From contig CAZDUX010000042.1 in the NCBI GenBank assembly GCA_964508715.1, forward strand, positions 1 through 8,394: a stretch of 8,394 nt of DNA. The letters are read 5' to 3'. Source of the DNA: JAKALX01 sp964508715. GTDB taxonomy: Bacteria; Chloroflexota; Dehalococcoidia; Tepidiformales; Tepidiformaceae. The position numbers and the translations under genes are program-made. This document shows, piece by piece, positions 1 through 8,100 of this stretch; the stretch's first letter is position 1, and each line of letters starts with the position of its first letter. The notes beneath the pieces are model-generated. The model saw nothing but the letters and a program-made list of their open reading frames with translations. It had not been told where the DNA came from and did no database searches.

Positions 1-46
1 GAGCATCATCACAAAGACTGGCCGAGCTAAAGTAACGTTGGAGACA
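1..46. other. Window edge after the truncated GAF gene, possible junction
   Basis: No gene is visible here. From about base 56 leftward, resemblance to GAF coding sequence stops abruptly. G+C over 1-56 is about 48%, compared with about 65% over 61-120. The continued frame after the TAG (CLQRYFSSASLCDDA) does not look like GAF sequence. It could be the end of an inserted element or a rearrangement or assembly junction; too little is visible to choose. Confidence 0.35.
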
Positions 47-3000
47 CTACACTAGCAGTTTCGCGGCGCGTTCCGTCAACGTTTGCAGAACCGCGTCCGC
101 GTCGAACGCCGAACCACTGATGGTCTGGAGCACTTCGGCCATGGCGGTCTGCTGGTCCAGCGCCTCACTGACCTCGCGGTTGCGTTCACGCAGGTTACCG
201 AGGAGGAGTGCGTTCTGTATGGCGATTGCCGCCTGGCTGGCGAAAACTCCGAGCATGGACGCTTCACTGTCGTCGAACGGCCGAATCTCATCCCGGAGAA
301 CTGCGATCTCACCGACGACACTGTCTTCGACGATGATTGGGGCAAGCATCGCAGAATGCTGATGCAGGCCCGCGGACACGCCGCCGTACGACGCTGTCGC
401 TTCAGCAATATCATCGACTCGTACGAGGGTACGCGTCGCAATCACGACCCCGCCAGGTGCACCACTGCTGATGAGTTCGTCGAGGTTGGTGCGGCTTCCC
501 AACTCGCGTCGACGGATCGGGCTGTCCGGGTCCGTGCTTGCGCCTCTCGACACCAAATCCGCGCCCTCGATATGCCAGACGCTGGCCGCCTGGGCGCCGC
601 AAAGGCGCTGTGCTGCACCGGCAATGGCATTGAGCGTTGTATCGACATCCTCCGGAGCACGGCTGATCTGGCGGAGGATCTCGCCGGTCGCCTCTTCGCG
701 TTCGAGTGCTTCGCGAAGGTCAGCGTTGCTCTCCTGAAGTTCGTTGAACAGGCGCGCGTTCTCGATGGCGATAACGGCCTGGGCGGCGAACGTTTCGAGG
801 AGGGCGTGCTGACGGGCGGTGAATGGCTCCGCACGGCGCCTGCGGACGAAGACAGCCCCAATGGCCCGGCCATCCCGCAATAGCGGGATGATCACGAGCG
901 CGCGCCCCGGCGACGCCGTTAGGCCGGGCCGCCCCTCTCTAAACAGGGCGGCATCCATCGCCGCAGCAACCGGCCAGACCGCTGCGTACTCGTCCTCGGT
1001 GCCGCAGAAAACGACGGGCACCCCATCCAGGATGGAACGTCCGACAGGCTCGGCACGGTCAAGAGGGCGTTCGAGAAGCGGATCGCCGATCCCGTCCCAG
1101 CCAGGGAAGAGCGTCGAAGCCACCAAACGGAAGCTATCGCCCGATACCAGAACGACATTCCCCGTTTCGGAGTCGCAGAGCTTCTTCGCACGCTCGGCGA
1201 TGGCGTTCAGTACCGGCTGGAGCTTCGACGGTGAGCTTGCGATGACCTCGAGCACCTCGGCCAGGGCCGTCTGTTGGTTCAGCGCCTCCGTGAGGTTGGC
1301 GACGGCCTCCTGCTGCTCGCGGAACAGCCGGGCGTTTTCGATGGCGATGACCGCCTGGGCCGCGAAGCTGTCGATAAGGGTCTTCTGTTGCTCGGTGAAT
1401 GGGACTGCCCTGTGACGGGTTGCCCGGATCGCCCCAATAGCCTCTCCATGCCGCATGAGGGGCGCGGCGTAGATGGATACTTCATCGAAGCCCCAGCCCC
1501 GCATGACGCGCATGCCTTCCGGGTAGCGGCCCGCCAGCTCAGGGCCATCGGTACGGCCGCAGATCTCCTGGGGGCGCCCTTCGCGGATGGCGTCTGAGAT
1601 CGTGGTGGCCACATCGGGCTGGGTGATGGGCGCAGCAACCGATTCGCTCATGCCGCGAACCCATTCCAGGTACTCGCCGCCTACCCAGCACGCCACTGTG
1701 CCACCCTCGGCGCTCACCAACCGCGGCACGATTTCCGCGAGCGACCGGAACACCGCGTCGATGTCGGTGGGATTCGCGCTGATTATGCGCAGGACCTCGG
1801 CCATTCCGGATTGCTGGTCGAGGGCTTCCGCGAGGCTCGTGTTCGCCTCCTGCTGCTCGCGGAACAGCCGGGCGTTCTCGATGGCGATAACGGCCTGGGC
1901 GGCGAAGGTTTCGAGGAGAGCCACCTCGCCGGGAGCAAAGGGAATACCATCATCTCGCCGCGCGATGATGGTCCCAATTGCTTCGCCTCCGCTCAGCAGG
2001 CGTACAACGACCACCTGCACGGGTGAATCAGGATCCCGGTCGGTGACGGGCCGTGATGCGAGTTCCAGCACCCCGGGAAACCCATCCTGGAACCCTTTCT
2101 CCGTTCCAGAGAAGTACACCGTCGTACCGTCGGCAATCGCCCGGCCGACAGGAACACTCCGTATGACGGGAACACGGCCCAGGGCGTTGCCCCCGTGCTG
2201 GCCGACCTTGAGGAGTTCATCACCAGCAAGGACGTGTACCGCGGCAAACGTCGCGTTGCACAGGTTCATGACGCGTTCAGCGATAGCATCGCCCACCGGG
2301 GAAAGGTCAGTCGGCGACTTGCTGACGATCTCCAGCACCTCGCTCGTGGCCGTCAGGCGCTCAACCGCCTCCTGCTGCTCGCGGAAGAGGCGCGCGTTCT
2401 CGATGGCGATAACGGCCTGGGCGGCGAAGGTCTGCATGAGCTCGACGACAGGCTCTGGGAACGGGCCGGATGCGCCGGTCCTCGCAACAGTGATGGCACC
2501 GACGGCTCGATCGTCGAGGAGCAACGGGACCATGAGTTCGGCCCTGGGCCAGCGCTCAGCGTGGGCGCCGACAATCCGTCGGATGCCAACTCCCTCGTAG
2601 GGCCAAAGGCGCTCGAACGCCTCGATGTCGGGGACAACCACGTTGACGGTTTCGCCGCGAAGCACGGGCTCGATCTGCCGGCCCGCCACCGGGAATGACT
2701 TACCGAGCCATTGGGCTCGATCGGGTGGAGGATCCGGCGGCGCGACCCGCTCGGGATTCGTCTGCAATGCCACCACGGTGGCGGACAACCCATCCGCGTC
2801 GAGAAGCCTGATGTTTCCGACGTCGGCCACTGCCAGGCGCAGGGCAGCGGCGAGGATGGCCTCGAACACCGGCTGAGCGTCGCCCAGCGAGCGACCCACC
2901 ACCTCCAGCACATCGCTCGTGGCCTTCTGGCGTTCGAGCGCCTCGGCAAGCTCGCGGTTGCGCTGCTCCAGTTGCTCGGCCATGCGGGCGTTGCCGATGG

Positions 3001-3628
3001 CCAGGGCCATCTGCTCGGCCGTGCGTTCGACGATCGCGATCTCGTCGGCTGTATAACCTGACTGGCGGCCCGAGAGGATGACACCCAACAACTCACCAGC
3101 GAGCAGCATCGGGGCACAGACGGTCGAGCGCGGGACTTCTCGCCGCAGTTCGCGCATGCGCTCCAGCCGGTCGGCTGCGTCGGGATACTCGGCGGCCTCG
3201 ATCTCGAAGTCAGCGACGTAGACAGTACGCCGCTCACGGGCCGCTCTGCCCTGCGGACTTCGATCATCCATCGGCCTCGACTGGGGAACTGCGTCCCGAA
3301 CGGCCCGATTCTCGGTGACAATGAGTCGAAGTTCGGTCGAGGCCGGGTCGTCGCCGTCCGTCAGTTCTTCGGGGGCGCCATATCCAAACTCGAAGGTCCG
3401 ATTCAAGAGCTGCCCGTCTTCGAGTTCATGGAACCCAAAGAAGACCTTTTCACCGGGGACACGAAGATCGCGACTCATCTCAAAGAGGAGACTACGAAGC
3501 GTGCGATTGAGGGGGCTGCTGTCTTCGTTGATCCTCCGGAGCATGACACCGTCGGCGCGGTCGCGGAGCTCCAGCTCAGAAATGTGGGCCTGCAGCTCCT
3601 CGTACGTAGGGGTTCGTTCCCCGGTCAC
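47..3628 (-). CDS. Tandem GAF protein with six domains and a truncated seventh
   Basis: A 1193-residue, apparently cytosolic sensory protein without a catalytic domain. A short predicted coiled coil (about residues 8-35) leads into GAF1, a divergent domain (about 37-218) ending TAEQMALAIGNAR. Five more GAF domains follow, with terminal-helix anchors at Phe401, 575, 755, 947 and 1129; the sixth has the variant FASQAAIAIQNALLL. The linkers are 33 residues, except GAF2-GAF3 at 26. After the last linker (SEALDQQTAMAEVLQTIS) a seventh GAF begins, but the protein ends RAAKLLV at a TAG only about 18 residues into it. A GAF normally needs about 150 residues, so the C-terminus is probably truncated; a kinase may once have followed, as in the upstream gene. 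The start is GTG at 3628, chosen because it overlaps the kinase TGA by four bases and has GGGAGGTG upstream. It is probably translationally coupled to the kinase and might supply extra sensory input to it. Confidence 0.85.
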   Translation of the reverse strand: MTGERTPTYEELQAHISELELRDRADGVMLRRINEDSSPLNRTLRSLLFEMSRDLRVPGEKVFFGFHELEDGQLLNRTFEFGYGAPEELTDGDDPASTELRLIVTENRAVRDAVPQSRPMDDRSPQGRAARERRTVYVADFEIEAAEYPDAADRLERMRELRREVPRSTVCAPMLLAGELLGVILSGRQSGYTADEIAIVERTAEQMALAIGNARMAEQLEQRNRELAEALERQKATSDVLEVVGRSLGDAQPVFEAILAAALRLAVADVGNIRLLDADGLSATVVALQTNPERVAPPDPPPDRAQWLGKSFPVAGRQIEPVLRGETVNVVVPDIEAFERLWPYEGVGIRRIVGAHAERWPRAELMVPLLLDDRAVGAITVARTGASGPFPEPVVELMQTFAAQAVIAIENARLFREQQEAVERLTATSEVLEIVSKSPTDLSPVGDAIAERVMNLCNATFAAVHVLAGDELLKVGQHGGNALGRVPVIRSVPVGRAIADGTTVYFSGTEKGFQDGFPGVLELASRPVTDRDPDSPVQVVVVRLLSGGEAIGTIIARRDDGIPFAPGEVALLETFAAQAVIAIENARLFREQQEANTSLAEALDQQSGMAEVLRIISANPTDIDAVFRSLAEIVPRLVSAEGGTVACWVGGEYLEWVRGMSESVAAPITQPDVATTISDAIREGRPQEICGRTDGPELAGRYPEGMRVMRGWGFDEVSIYAAPLMRHGEAIGAIRATRHRAVPFTEQQKTLIDSFAAQAVIAIENARLFREQQEAVANLTEALNQQTALAEVLEVIASSPSKLQPVLNAIAERAKKLCDSETGNVVLVSGDSFRLVASTLFPGWDGIGDPLLERPLDRAEPVGRSILDGVPVVFCGTEDEYAAVWPVAAAMDAALFREGRPGLTASPGRALVIIPLLRDGRAIGAVFVRRRRAEPFTARQHALLETFAAQAVIAIENARLFNELQESNADLREALEREEATGEILRQISRAPEDVDTTLNAIAGAAQRLCGAQAASVWHIEGADLVSRGASTDPDSPIRRRELGSRTNLDELISSGAPGGVVIATRTLVRVDDIAEATASYGGVSAGLHQHSAMLAPIIVEDSVVGEIAVLRDEIRPFDDSEASMLGVFASQAAIAIQNALLLGNLRERNREVSEALDQQTAMAEVLQTISGSAFDADAVLQTLTERAAKLLV
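744..803. repeat. GAF terminal-helix repeat, end of GAF5 in second GAF gene
   Basis: A short copy of the core (LLETFAAQAVIAIENARLF), followed by a diverged linker, NELQESNADLREALERE. Similarity at the DNA level is confined to the terminal helix. Confidence 0.7.
1305..1379. repeat. GAF terminal-helix repeat, end of GAF4 in second GAF gene
   Basis: A copy of the core with the variant LIDSFAAQAV. It continues into a 33-residue linker (VANLTEALNQQTALAEV). The bases from the terminal helix to REQQEA are nearly the same as in 1845-1918. Confidence 0.7.
1845..1918. repeat. GAF terminal-helix repeat, end of GAF3 in second GAF gene
   Basis: Shares the same core as the linker repeats (LLETFAAQAVIAIENARLFREQQEA split over GAF end and linker start). 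Its linker continues as the longer 33-residue type, beginning NTSLAEALDQQSG. Confidence 0.75.
2306..2449. repeat. GAF linker repeat, copy in second GAF gene (long form)
   Basis: A 144-base unit coding for the end of GAF2 and the following 26-residue linker. It matches 7768-7911 in the upstream gene with about six mismatches (about 96% identity by eye), including the unusual VELMQTFAAQAV ending instead of LLETFAAQAV. This is the clearest DNA-level link between the two GAF genes. Confidence 0.85.
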
Positions 3629-5127
3629 CTCGCACCTCCCGTCTTCGTGGCGCGGGCCACGAACCGGCGGACTTCGCCCAGGAGCTCATCGCGTGTGAGG
3701 GAGCCCTTCTGGAGGATGCGCTCGACGCCGCCATTGAGCGCAGCATGGTCGTCCTCCGATAGCTCACACCCGGTGAGGACGATGACCGGGATCTGGTGCC
3801 AGGCGTCGTTCGACTGCAACTCCTCGACGACGCCGAAACCGTCCATTTCGGGCATGACGAGGTCCAGCAGGATGAGCCCGGGAGGGTCGGTGGCGACGTG
3901 CTCGAGCGCATCGCGGCCGTTCGCAGCCTCGCAGACGGCCCAGCCGTCGCGTTCGAGCGAACGTCGCAGCATCGCGCGTGTATCTGCATCGTCGTCGACG
4001 ACGAGCAGGGAGCCGGAACGTGGCTTCACGCTGTCAGCGAGGAGTTGGGTCAGCCGGTCACGGTCGACCGGCTTGGTCATGAAGCCGGCAGCGCCGAGGG
4101 TGAAGCCCAGGTTGGTGTCGTCGAGCATCGTCAGGACGATCACCGGGATCGTCTCCAGTGCAGGGTCGGCTTTTAGGGCAGCGAGCACCTGCCAGCCGTC
4201 CATCCCCGGCATGAGGACGTCGAGGGTGATGGCGTCGGGATGCGGCGGTTCTTTCGCCCGGGGCAGCCCCTCCTCGCCGCTTGCGGCGGTGACGACTTGG
4301 TAACCTTCCTTCGCGAGGGTGCGCGAGAGGAGGTCACGTGCTGTCAGGTCATCGTCGATCACGAGCACCAGCGGTCCTGTCGTGGAGGGAGCACCCGATG
4401 ACGGAGTAGCGCTGGGTGGCACTGGCGCCAATGTGGTGTCCTCAGACTCGGTCTCGGCAGGGAGCGTGATGGTGAAGGTCGAGCCTTCGCCGGGTGTGCT
4501 CTCGACGGTGATGTCGCCCCCCATCATTCGGCAGAAGTGGCGGCTGATAGCGAGCCCCAGGCCCGTGCCGCCGTACTTCCTCGTGGTTGAGGCATCGGCC
4601 TGGGTGAACGCTTCGAAGAGGCGGCCGATCTGCTCCTGCGTCATACCGATACCGGTGTCCGCAACGGAGAAGACGATGGAGTCCCTCTTTACTCCTCCCT
4701 CCTCCCTCGCCACGCGCAGCGTGACTTCGCCCTTCTCCGTGAATTTTGCGGCGTTCGAGAGGAGGTTGAAGAGCGCCTGGCGGAGCTTGGTCTGGTCGGA
4801 ACGCATACGGCCGGCACCGGCCGGGCAGTCGATCACCAGCCGGTTCTGGTTCTTGTCGATGAGCGGCCGGACGATCGGCTCACAGTCGCGGATGAGGGTG
4901 GCGACGTCGAACTCCTCGAGGTAGAGAGTCATGCGGCCGGCCTCTATCTTCGAGAGGTCGAGGATATCGTTGATGAGCGTGAGGAGGTGTTTCGCCGAGG
5001 CGAGGATCTTCTCGAGGTCGGGGACGCTGGCCTCCTGGCCCACGTCCTGGGCCTCTTCGATGAGCATCTCGGAGTAGCCGATAATGGCGTTGAGCGGTGT
5101 ACGAAGCTCGTGGCTCATGTTCGCCAT
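3625..5127 (-). CDS. Hybrid histidine kinase core with two receiver domains (HisKA-HATPase_c-REC-REC)
   Basis: A 500-residue kinase half of a two-component phosphorelay. HisKA: the H box SHELRTP has phospho-acceptor His6. HATPase_c (about 110-225): N box NLLSNAAKFT (Asn121, Asn125), G1 box DTGIG (157-161), F box (Phe171, Phe174) and G2 box GGTGLGL (186-192), so the ATP site looks complete. A Pro/Ser/Thr-rich linker (about 228-250) leads to REC1 (about 252-368: Asp258/259, phospho-acceptor Asp303, Thr333, Lys352) and REC2 (about 373-490: Asp378/379, Asp422, Thr452, Lys474). Both receivers keep the full active site. Nothing follows REC2, so any output must come from another protein. The first usable ATG lies five codons before His6, has no Shine-Dalgarno sequence, and omits the start of the dimerisation helix, which is encoded in frame just upstream (5128-5151). 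This is therefore most likely the C-terminal half of the six-GAF gene, cut off by a TAA. The stop TGA overlaps the next gene's GTG. Confidence 0.85.
   Translation of the reverse strand: MANMSHELRTPLNAIIGYSEMLIEEAQDVGQEASVPDLEKILASAKHLLTLINDILDLSKIEAGRMTLYLEEFDVATLIRDCEPIVRPLIDKNQNRLVIDCPAGAGRMRSDQTKLRQALFNLLSNAAKFTEKGEVTLRVAREEGGVKRDSIVFSVADTGIGMTQEQIGRLFEAFTQADASTTRKYGGTGLGLAISRHFCRMMGGDITVESTPGEGSTFTITLPAETESEDTTLAPVPPSATPSSGAPSTTGPLVLVIDDDLTARDLLSRTLAKEGYQVVTAASGEEGLPRAKEPPHPDAITLDVLMPGMDGWQVLAALKADPALETIPVIVLTMLDDTNLGFTLGAAGFMTKPVDRDRLTQLLADSVKPRSGSLLVVDDDADTRAMLRRSLERDGWAVCEAANGRDALEHVATDPPGLILLDLVMPEMDGFGVVEELQSNDAWHQIPVIVLTGCELSEDDHAALNGGVERILQKGSLTRDELLGEVRRFVARATKTGGAR
3629..3640 (-). 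promoter_or_regulatory. Shine-Dalgarno sequence and GTGA overlap for the second GAF gene
   Basis: On the minus strand GGGAGGTG (3640-3633) is followed by CGAG and then GTGA. The GTG (3628-3626) starts the GAF protein, and the TGA (3627-3625) ends the kinase. The GGAGG core is about six bases from the start. This is the strongest ribosome binding site in the window and fixes the GTG start. It also argues that the kinase and GAF genes share one transcript and are translationally coupled. Confidence 0.8.
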
Positions 5128-5154
5128 AAAATCGGACTTGTGTTTCGAGGCTTA
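5128..5154 (-). other. In-frame TAA stop and eight codons joining the GAF array to the kinase
   Basis: Reading on the minus strand, the GAF protein ends CTC GAG TAA, and the same frame continues with eight sense codons giving ASKHKSDF, then ATG and MANMSHELRTP. The distance from the start at 8358 to the kinase ATG at 5127 is 3231 bases, a multiple of three, so no frameshift is involved. In HisKA kinases of this type the helix before the H box normally reads like LEEASKHKSEFLANMSHELRTP (family knowledge), so the TAA sits where Glu is expected, one base away from GAA. Without the stop the protein would have about 1577 residues. Options are a nonsense mutation, a sequencing or assembly error, readthrough, or re-initiation at the downstream ATG. 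Confidence 0.9.
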
Positions 5155-8100
5155 CTCGAGCTGGCCGTTGGTCGCCTCGAGTTCGCGGAAGAGGCGGGCG
5201 TTCTCGATGGCCATGACGGCCTGAGCGGCGAACGTTTCGAGGAGGGTGGTTTCGTTTGGTGTGAACTGGCTCTGATCAGTCCGATGTACCTGGATCGCGC
5301 CGATCGCTTCTTCGCCACGCAGCAGCGGAACGGTGATAGCAGAGACGAACGATCGGCCAGAATCACGCATGACACGGGCACCGTCGGGGTACTCGCGGGC
5401 GAGTTCCTCCACGGTGCCATAGGCTGCGAGGGTGCGGCGCTCGCGAATGGACTGAGTCAGCTGACGCCGCTCTGTCATCGGATACGTAGTGCCGAGCCGT
5501 GATGCGTCCTCGAGGTTGAAGCCGGCCGCTGCGCGCACGAGATTGCCTTCAACGAGGCTGAGATTCGCTCGGTCACCGTGGCAAGCGAGTGCGGCTTTCT
5601 CAACGACGGTATCGAGGACCGGCTGGAGGTCGGTTGGCGAGGAGGCGATGACCTCCAATACCTCGGCGGTGGCGGTGAACTGCTCGACGGCCTCCTGTTG
5701 CTCGCGGAAGAGGCGGGCGTTCTCGATGGCGATGACGGCCTGGGCGGCGAACGTTTCGAGGAGGGTCACCTCGCCGGCGCTGAACGGACGCTCACCGACC
5801 CGCCAGGTGCTTACGACGCCTATAGCCACACCATCGCGAAGCAGTCGAACGACGATGAGCTGGACGGGCTGTTCCGGGTCGACCCGTTTCCAGGCGTCGG
5901 CGTCCCGGATTGCTGGGAACTCCCTTTTGAGCTCGCTCGCGGTCCCGGAGAAGCGTACGGTCTCGCCGTCGAGCATGGCCCGCCCGCTCGGGTTGTCTCG
6001 AGACAGCAACACTTCGGCTGGTGTGTTCCCTCCGACCAAACCCACTGCCCGGAGCACATCGCCGTCGAGGACGAACACCGCGGCGATCATGCCACCACAA
6101 AGCTCGATCACCATCTCGGCGATGGCATGTCCAACCGGCGTGATGTCAGTCGGCGACTTGCTGACGATTTCGAGCACCTCGCTCGTGGCGGTCAGGCGCT
6201 CAACCGCCTCTTGTTGCTCGCGGAAGAGGCGGGCGTTCTCGATGGCGATGACGGCCTGGGCGGCGAACGTTTCGAGGAGGCCGATCTCCTCGGCGGTGAA
6301 GCGCGACTCATCGTTGCGATGTACCTGGACCATGCCAATCGCCTCACCTCGGCGAATGAGCGGAACAGAAACGGCTGAGGCGAACTCGTGGCCGGCTTCT
6401 GTCATGGCGCGCATACCATCCAGATACTCTTCGGCGATGTCTTCCACCCGGCCATAGACTTCGACTGTGCGCCGTTCGCGAACGGCGCGAGCTCCGGATC
6501 GCCGTTCAGCCAGCGGGTAGGTGGTACCGAGGCGCGCTCCGTCCGGGAAATTGTGGGTGGCCACCTGGCGCAAGAGATCGCCTTCGAGAAGATTGAGATT
6601 CGCTCGGTTGCCCCGACATACAGTGGCCGCCTTTTCGACCAGGGTGTCGAGCACCGGCTGGAGGTCGGTTGGCGAGGAAGCGATGACCTCCAGCACCTCG
6701 GCCGTGGCGGTGAGCTGCTCGACCGCCTCCTGTTGCTCGCGGAAGAGGCGGGCGTTCTCGATGGCGATGACCGCCTGCGCGGCGAACGTTTCGAGGAGAG
6801 CGACCTCTGCGGGCCGGAATGGGGTGTCCGCCTCCCGGTGGATCTGGAGTACTCCGATGGCCTCGCCGTTTCGAATAAGCGGCACGGTCGCCTGGGCTGA
6901 CTGTCCGGGCAAGACACGCTCCATCGCAGCGACGCCGTCAGGGTAGAGGCGCTTCGCCTCGTCAATGGTCCCCGAGAACAGGACCGTCCGCTGTTCGCGG
7001 ATAGCGAGCGAGGCCATGCGGCGCTCCGACAACGCCCATGGCACGGGACGCGTGGGAGCGGGTTGCCCGGCTCGCTCGCGCCACGCCTGCAGGTTGAACG
7101 ACGCGACGGGCCTGAACATCGCCCCCTCAACAGGGCCGAGGATTGCCATATCGCCGTGACAGATCCGGGCTCCCTTCTCGACCACCGCATCGAAGACAGG
7201 CTGCAGGTCAGTAGGCGACTTGCTGACGATTTCCAGGACCTCGCTCGTGGCGGTGAGCTGCTCGACCGCCTCTTGTTGCTCGCGGAACAGCCGCGCGTTC
7301 TCAATGGCGATGACCGCCTGCGCGGCGAACGTATCGAGGAGAGCGACCTCTGCGTCGGTGAACGGTTCCTCGCCACGGCCGACGAGGATGACTCCCGGCG
7401 CGCCGTCACCGCTGAGCATCGGTACAGCGATGAGACTTCGATGTTCCCGGCCAAGTTCAACGAAGAACTCCGCTTCTCGGACAGGGTCGCGTTGCGCCTC
7501 CTGCAATTCCTGCTGTCCGCGTTCCAAGGCCCCGGGGTACTCCTCCCAATAGTCTCGCAGGAGGCCAGAGAAGCGGACCGCTCTTGCTTCGAGCAATGCG
7601 CGGCCCGCCGTCGTACCACGGCTGATGGGGCTGCGCTGGTTCAAACCGCGCTCGCCTGCGGATCCACGTCGGTCGAGGACGTCTCCAACCGCCAGGTAGA
7701 CACCAACCCTTGCCGCCCGGAAGAGGTGTAGCGCGCGATCGGCGATGGCCTGCGCCACAGGCGTGATGTCAGTCGGCGACTTGCTGACGATTTCGAGCAC
7801 CTCGCTCGTGGCCGTCAGGCGCTCAACCGCCTCCTGCTGCTCGCGGAAGAGGCGGGCGTTCTCGATGGCGATGACCGCCTGGGCAGCGAAGGTCTGCATG
7901 AGCTCGACGACGGGTTGCGGAAACGACCCCGCTGCGTCCCTCTTGATCAGCATGAGCCGGCCCACGACGCGCCCCTGGACAAGGCGCGGAAGGGATAGAT
8001 GTGCCAGGTTCATCACCGGGTCGGGCGGGAGCCAGCCGGTACCCGGGAGATTGCGGTCATCGGCGGCGCTGGCCGGCCAGTCGCGGGCAAACGCATCGAA

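Noticed and set aside
1587..2600. 337-codon open frame on the plus strand
   Set aside because: It lies wholly antisense to the well-supported second GAF gene. Its product is Ser/Arg/Ala-rich low-complexity sequence that repeats wherever the GAF linkers occur (for example CCSRKRRAFSMAMTAWAA), as expected for the reverse strand of high-GC coding DNA.
2353..3321. 322-codon minus-strand frame within the second GAF gene
   Set aside because: It is a shifted-frame shadow rich in Ser, Pro and Arg. The GAF frame in the same place has conserved domains.
5128..5154. Frameshift as the cause of the sensor/kinase split
   Set aside because: The two halves are in the same frame (3231 bases between starts, divisible by three), so the interruption is a stop codon, not an indel.
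5128..5154. Selenocysteine or pyrrolysine recoding at the split
   Set aside because: The codon is TAA, whereas these systems use TGA and TAG, and the aligned family residue is expected to be Glu.
5489..6457. 322- and 266-codon open frames on the plus strand opposite the six-GAF gene
   Set aside because: They are antisense shadows of the linker repeats, with the same repeated low-complexity peptide and no recognisable domain or ribosome binding site.
5629..7911. CRISPR-like or intergenic direct-repeat array with about 520-560 base spacing
   Set aside because: The repeats are in frame, code for the GAF terminal helix and linker, and the spacing is simply the length of one GAF domain.
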